17,640 nucleotides of DNA from Roseiarcus sp050013915 (GTDB lineage: Bacteria > Pseudomonadota > Alphaproteobacteria > Rhizobiales > Beijerinckiaceae): the NCBI GenBank assembly GCA_050013915.1, contig JBEKEI010000105.1, positions 1-17,640 on the forward strand. The letters are read 5' to 3'. Positions 14,348 to 17,640 of the stretch are shown here, in pieces; positions within the stretch are counted from its first letter, which is position 1, and each line of letters opens with the position of its first letter. A program made the translations under genes and the position numbers. A model generated the notes under the pieces. The model did no database searches. It was given only the letters and a program-made list of their open reading frames with translations, and was not told where the DNA came from.

Positions 14348-15880
14348 ATGCCTGCATTGCCGGCGCCCGAAATCGAACCCCTGGAGCCCACCGCGGCGCC
14401 GCCGAAACCCGGCGAGCCGCGGGAGCGGTCGAACGGCGAACTCCTGCAACGGCTCGCGGCCGAGCCGATCACGCCGGCCTACTCGGCCGTGGTCGTCGCC
14501 GGAGTGGTCAGGGCCGTGGAATTCGTTCTGATCGTGCTGACCGGGGCGCTGATCCACCGCCTGCACGTCGCCGGCCAGGTCGGCTACGAGCCGAGCTACT
14601 TCGTCATCACGCCTGGGGTCGCGGCGCTGTCGATCTTGATCTTCCAGGTTCTGCAGACCTACAATCTCACCGCCTTTCGTCAGCCGATGCGCCAGCTTCT
14701 TCCGATGATCGGCGGCTGGACATTCGTCTTTCTCGTCGTGTTCGCCGCGCTGTTCTTCCTCAAGTTCGACGGGCTCGTCTCGCGCGTGTGGGTCGCGAGC
14801 TGGTATTTCGCCGGGATCGGCGCGCTCGCGATCGAACGCGCGCTGGCGGCGCGGATCGTCTTCGCCATGGCCTCGAACGGCCGGCTGGCGCGCCGGGCGG
14901 TGATCGTGGGCGGCGGCGAATTCGGCGAATCCCTCCTGCGCAATTTCGGGACGGCCAAGACGCCCGACATCCGCGTGCTCGGCGTCTTCGACGACCGCGG
15001 CGACCGCTCCCCGACGACGGTCGAGGGATTTCCAAAGCTCGGGACGGTCGACGATCTCGTCGAATTCGCCCGCCACACGCGGATCGACTTGGTGATATTC
15101 GCGCTGCCGATCACCGCCGAACGGCGCATTCTGCACATGTTGCGCAAGTTGTGGGTGCTCCCGATCGACATCCGGCTGGCGGCGCACGCCAACCGGCTGC
15201 GCTTTCGCCCCCGCGCCTATTCCTATGTCGGTCAGGTCCCCGTGCTCGATCTGTTCGACAAGCCGATCGCGGACTGGGACGTCGTCATCAAGGTCGCGTT
15301 CGACAAGATACTCGGCGCGCTCGCCATCGTCGCGTTCGCGCCTGTGCTGTTGGCGACCGCGATCGCCGTCAAGATCGATTCACCCGGCCCGGCGCTGTTT
15401 CGCCAGCGCCGTTACGGCTTCAACAACGAGCTGATCGAGGTCTTCAAATTCCGCTCGATGTACGTCGACAATACCGACGCGACGGCGGCCCGGCTGGTGA
15501 CGCGCCGCGACCCGCGCGTGACCAGGGTCGGTCGATTCATCCGCCGCACCTCGCTCGACGAGCTGCCGCAGCTGTTCAACGTCGTCTTCAAGGGCAACCT
15601 CTCGCTGGTCGGGCCGCGCCCGCACGCGGTCCACGCCAAGGCCGCCGACCGGCAATATGACGAGGTCGTCGACGGCTATTTCGCCCGCCATCGCGTTCGG
15701 CCCGGAATCACCGGCTGGGCCCAGGTCAATGGCTGGCGGGGCGAAACCGACACGCAGGAGAAGATCCAGCAGCGGGTCGAACACGATCTCTTCTACATCG
15801 AGAACTGGTCGATCCTGTTCGACCTCTACATCCTGGCGATCACGCCGGCCGCGCTGATCAAAGCCAAGAACGCGTACTGA
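14348..15880 (+). CDS. Undecaprenyl-phosphate sugar-1-phosphate transferase, WcaJ/ExoY-like (510 aa)
   Basis: Initiates repeat-unit synthesis by moving a hexose-1-phosphate, probably glucose, from UDP-sugar to undecaprenyl phosphate. It has the long PHPT architecture: four N-terminal membrane segments (about 45-170), a Rossmann-like domain with VIVGGGEFGE (185-194), a further membrane helix (about 316-342) and the catalytic C-terminal domain. Conserved motifs include KFRSM (367-371), TSLDELPQL (401-409), LVGPRP (420-425), RPGITGWAQVNG (451-462) and YIENWS (483-488). ATG at 14348 has GAGGA 5 bases upstream. GTG at 14336 overlaps the previous stop in a GTGA junction and is a real alternative. 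Either way translation is probably coupled to the GT4 gene. Glucose specificity is inferred from the family. Confidence 0.95.
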   Translation: MPALPAPEIEPLEPTAAPPKPGEPRERSNGELLQRLAAEPITPAYSAVVVAGVVRAVEFVLIVLTGALIHRLHVAGQVGYEPSYFVITPGVAALSILIFQVLQTYNLTAFRQPMRQLLPMIGGWTFVFLVVFAALFFLKFDGLVSRVWVASWYFAGIGALAIERALAARIVFAMASNGRLARRAVIVGGGEFGESLLRNFGTAKTPDIRVLGVFDDRGDRSPTTVEGFPKLGTVDDLVEFARHTRIDLVIFALPITAERRILHMLRKLWVLPIDIRLAAHANRLRFRPRAYSYVGQVPVLDLFDKPIADWDVVIKVAFDKILGALAIVAFAPVLLATAIAVKIDSPGPALFRQRRYGFNNELIEVFKFRSMYVDNTDATAARLVTRRDPRVTRVGRFIRRTSLDELPQLFNVVFKGNLSLVGPRPHAVHAKAADRQYDEVVDGYFARHRVRPGITGWAQVNGWRGETDTQEKIQQRVEHDLFYIENWSILFDLYILAITPAALIKAKNAY

Positions 15881-15886
15881 ACCGGG

Positions 15887-17149
15887 ATGACCGACGCCGC
15901 GCTGGGCACGCGAACACGAGCGATCCGGGCGCCGATCAGGCTCTCGGTCGAAGCCATGCAGCGCGCCGCGCTCTGGCTGTTCATCGCTTGCGGCGCCTTT
16001 GCGAGCGTCGAGCCCTCCCCCTATGAGATCGGATTCGTTGTCGCGCTGCTGGCATTCGCCCTGCGCGGCCTCTGCTTCGATCGCGCCCAGATTCCGCTCA
16101 TCTTGGGGCTCGGCCTCTATGACGCCGGCGGCGTTCTGGCGCTGGTTCCCTTCCTCGACCAGCGCGACAGCCTCGTCTTCATCGCGATCTCGATCTATAT
16201 CTCGATCACCGCCGTGTTCTTCGCCGCGCTGGTCGCCCGCAACCCGATCGAGCGGATGCGGACGATCCGCTCCGGCTATGTCGCAGCGGGCTGCGTGGCG
16301 AGCGTGTTCGCGATCGTCGGCTATTTCGACATCGGCGGGCTCGCGGAGCATTTCACGCTCTACGGTCGCGCCTCGGGCACGTTCAAGGACCCCAACGTGC
16401 TCGGCTCGTTCCTGACGCCGCCGCTCGTCTGGCTCACTCAGGACGTCCTGATCAGGCGCACAAGTCCGCTGCGTGCGTCGTTTCCGCTGCTGCTGATGCT
16501 CGTCGCGCTGCTGCTGAGCTTTTCGCGGGGTTCATGGGGCGTGTGGGCGGCCTCGACATCGCTGATGATCGGCTTGACCTTCGCCGCCACCCGATCGACG
16601 GCGCTGCGCCAGCGCATCGTCGCGCTGTCGATCCTCGGACTGATCCTCGTGGCGGTCCTGCTCGCGCTGGCGCTTTCGGCGCCGGAGATTCGCGACGTCT
16701 TCGAGGTGCGCGCCTCCCTGAGCCAGGACTATGACCTCGGCGAACTCGGACGCTTCGGCGCGCAGGCGCGATCGCTGCCGATGCTGCTCGATCTCCCCTT
16801 CGGCTTCGGCCCCCTGCAATACCGCAATCATTTCTATGGGCTGGATCCGCACGACGTCTATATCAACGCGTTCGCCTCGTACGGATGGATCGGCGGCCTC
16901 GGTTTTGCCTCGCTCACCGCGGCGACGACCTACTGCGGCTGGCGGCTGGTCTGCCGGCCGACGCCGCTGCGCACCCAGGCGATCGCGGTCTGGTCGTGCC
17001 TGTTCGTCCAGATTCTGCAGGGATTCCAGATCGACACCGACCATTGGCGTCATCTGTTCCTGCTGATGGGCGCCCTGTTCGGGCTCGTCGCCGCCGCGCG
17101 CCGGTTCGAGTCAGCGCAGTCGCGCGTTCAGCGCCTCGCAAGCGTATAG
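15887..17149 (+). CDS. Wzy/O-antigen-ligase-like polysaccharide polymerase (420 aa)
   Basis: Polytopic inner-membrane protein with about ten hydrophobic segments, fitting the O-antigen ligase/polymerase superfamily (Wzy_C). Signatures are GRASGTFKDPNVLGSFL (160-176), LLSFSRGSWGVW (209-220), a large periplasmic loop (about 265-325) and HDVYINAFASYGWIGGLGF (322-340), with conserved arginines (R161, R214, R289) and His322 typical of the catalytic loop. In an exopolysaccharide operon it most likely polymerises lipid-linked repeat units, rather than ligating O-antigen to lipid A. The ATG at 15887 lies six bases after the priming transferase stop; the ribosome site is weak. ATG at 15956 is less likely. 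Its 3' end overlaps the converging methyltransferase gene by 22 bases. Confidence 0.9.
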   Translation: MTDAALGTRTRAIRAPIRLSVEAMQRAALWLFIACGAFASVEPSPYEIGFVVALLAFALRGLCFDRAQIPLILGLGLYDAGGVLALVPFLDQRDSLVFIAISIYISITAVFFAALVARNPIERMRTIRSGYVAAGCVASVFAIVGYFDIGGLAEHFTLYGRASGTFKDPNVLGSFLTPPLVWLTQDVLIRRTSPLRASFPLLLMLVALLLSFSRGSWGVWAASTSLMIGLTFAATRSTALRQRIVALSILGLILVAVLLALALSAPEIRDVFEVRASLSQDYDLGELGRFGAQARSLPMLLDLPFGFGPLQYRNHFYGLDPHDVYINAFASYGWIGGLGFASLTAATTYCGWRLVCRPTPLRTQAIAVWSCLFVQILQGFQIDTDHWRHLFLLMGALFGLVAAARRFESAQSRVQRLASV

Positions 17150-17640
17150 GCATAGCTCGCCAGCGCGCGCCAGTCGCGTCGCTCCGCGAGATGCTGCAAG
17201 GCGGCGTCGGCCTCGCGCAGCAGCGGCAGATGGCGGAAATAGCCGTGGCGCCAGAACGGCGCGATCAGCACCTGCGAGAAGCCGCAACGGGTCAGGATCG
17301 GCGCCACGCGCGCCGGATCGGCGAGGCACATCTCGTAGCGCGCGGGAAATTTCGGATAGTCGCCATCGTGGCGGTTGGGGAACATAGCCCGAAGCACGCG
17401 CGCCGTCAGCCCTTCGGGAAACAGCCGGTTGATGACGAAGGGCGGCGCGTAGAGCGTCGGGTGGAACGCGAACGCGACGCCGCCGGGCGCGAGCAGCGCG
17501 GCCACATTCGCCCAGGCGCGCGGCGCGCCGCGGACGTGTTCGAACACCATGCGCGAGATGACCAGATCGAAGCGCCCCGACCAGCGGGGGTCGACCTCGC
17601 CGGCGACGTCGAACTGCGCCTTGTCGAACGCGGCCGGTGC
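17128..17640 (-). CDS. Class I SAM-dependent methyltransferase, N-terminus beyond the window
   Basis: The frame is open from the right edge to a TGA at 17128, giving 170 visible residues. FDLVISRMVFEHV (24-36 of the visible part) is the post-motif strand and helix of class I methyltransferases. ALLAPGGVAFAFHPT is the next conserved strand region, so the SAM-binding motif I should lie beyond the edge. The ATG at 17550 falls inside the fold and is not the true start. The C-terminal half has YPKFPARYEMCL and TRCGFSQVLIAPFW, as in methyltransferases of polysaccharide loci that may methylate a sugar or lipid-linked intermediate. The substrate is unknown. The gene converges on the polymerase gene with a 22-base overlap. 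Confidence 0.87.
   Translation of the reverse strand, partial: APAAFDKAQFDVAGEVDPRWSGRFDLVISRMVFEHVRGAPRAWANVAALLAPGGVAFAFHPTLYAPPFVINRLFPEGLTARVLRAMFPNRHDGDYPKFPARYEMCLADPARVAPILTRCGFSQVLIAPFWRHGYFRHLPLLREADAALQHLAERRDWRALASYAYTLARR

Noticed and set aside
17128..17550. Treating the methyltransferase as a complete 140-residue gene starting at 17550.
   Set aside because: The frame stays open to the window edge and conserved methyltransferase sequence lies both before and across that ATG.

Overview
The window is GC-rich DNA with tightly packed genes, some on each strand. It most likely comes from an alphaproteobacterium, probably Hyphomicrobiales, although a species cannot be named from it. 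The evidence is a DUF2842 protein (a family largely confined to Alphaproteobacteria), a COX15-type heme A synthase, an Aat of the alphaproteobacterial type and Rhizobiales-like exopolysaccharide genes. I support sixteen protein genes, one of them cut by the right edge. I see no rRNA, tRNA, CRISPR array, insertion sequence or phage gene.

The left part (307-3657, minus strand) is a three-gene set read right to left: a circularly permuted type-2 ATP-grasp protein, an alpha-E protein and a transglutaminase-like cysteine protein. This set recurs widely and has been predicted from comparative genomics to be a peptide-bond forming or modifying (amidoligase) system, but its substrate is unknown. A very strong imperfect palindrome (1182-1247) sits between the alpha-E and transglutaminase genes. 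Positions 1-306 hold no gene I can support.

The middle (3738-7795) is mostly housekeeping: aat (N-degron tagging), divergent from an O-acetylhomoserine sulfhydrylase (methionine or cysteine synthesis); a DUF29 protein; ctaA (heme A for cytochrome oxidase); and a small DUF2842 membrane protein divergent from ctaA.

The right part (7799 to the end) is an exopolysaccharide locus: a NodB-type polysaccharide deacetylase, a CelD-like GNAT protein, a Wzz/GumC chain-length protein with a C-terminal BY-kinase-like domain that has lost its nucleotide-binding motifs, a Wza-type export lipoprotein, a GT4 glycosyltransferase, an undecaprenyl-phosphate sugar phosphotransferase, a Wzy/O-antigen-ligase-like polymerase and the start-truncated part of a methyltransferase. 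Together they fit a Wzx/Wzy-dependent pathway: the phosphotransferase primes the lipid carrier, GT4 extends it, Wzy polymerises, and Wzz plus Wza control length and export. The deacetylase, acyltransferase and methyltransferase could decorate the polymer or its precursors. No Wzx flippase is in view; it may lie beyond the right edge.

The best candidates for new biology are the ATP-grasp/alpha-E/transglutaminase set with its internal hairpin, and the degenerate kinase domain fused to the chain-length regulator.
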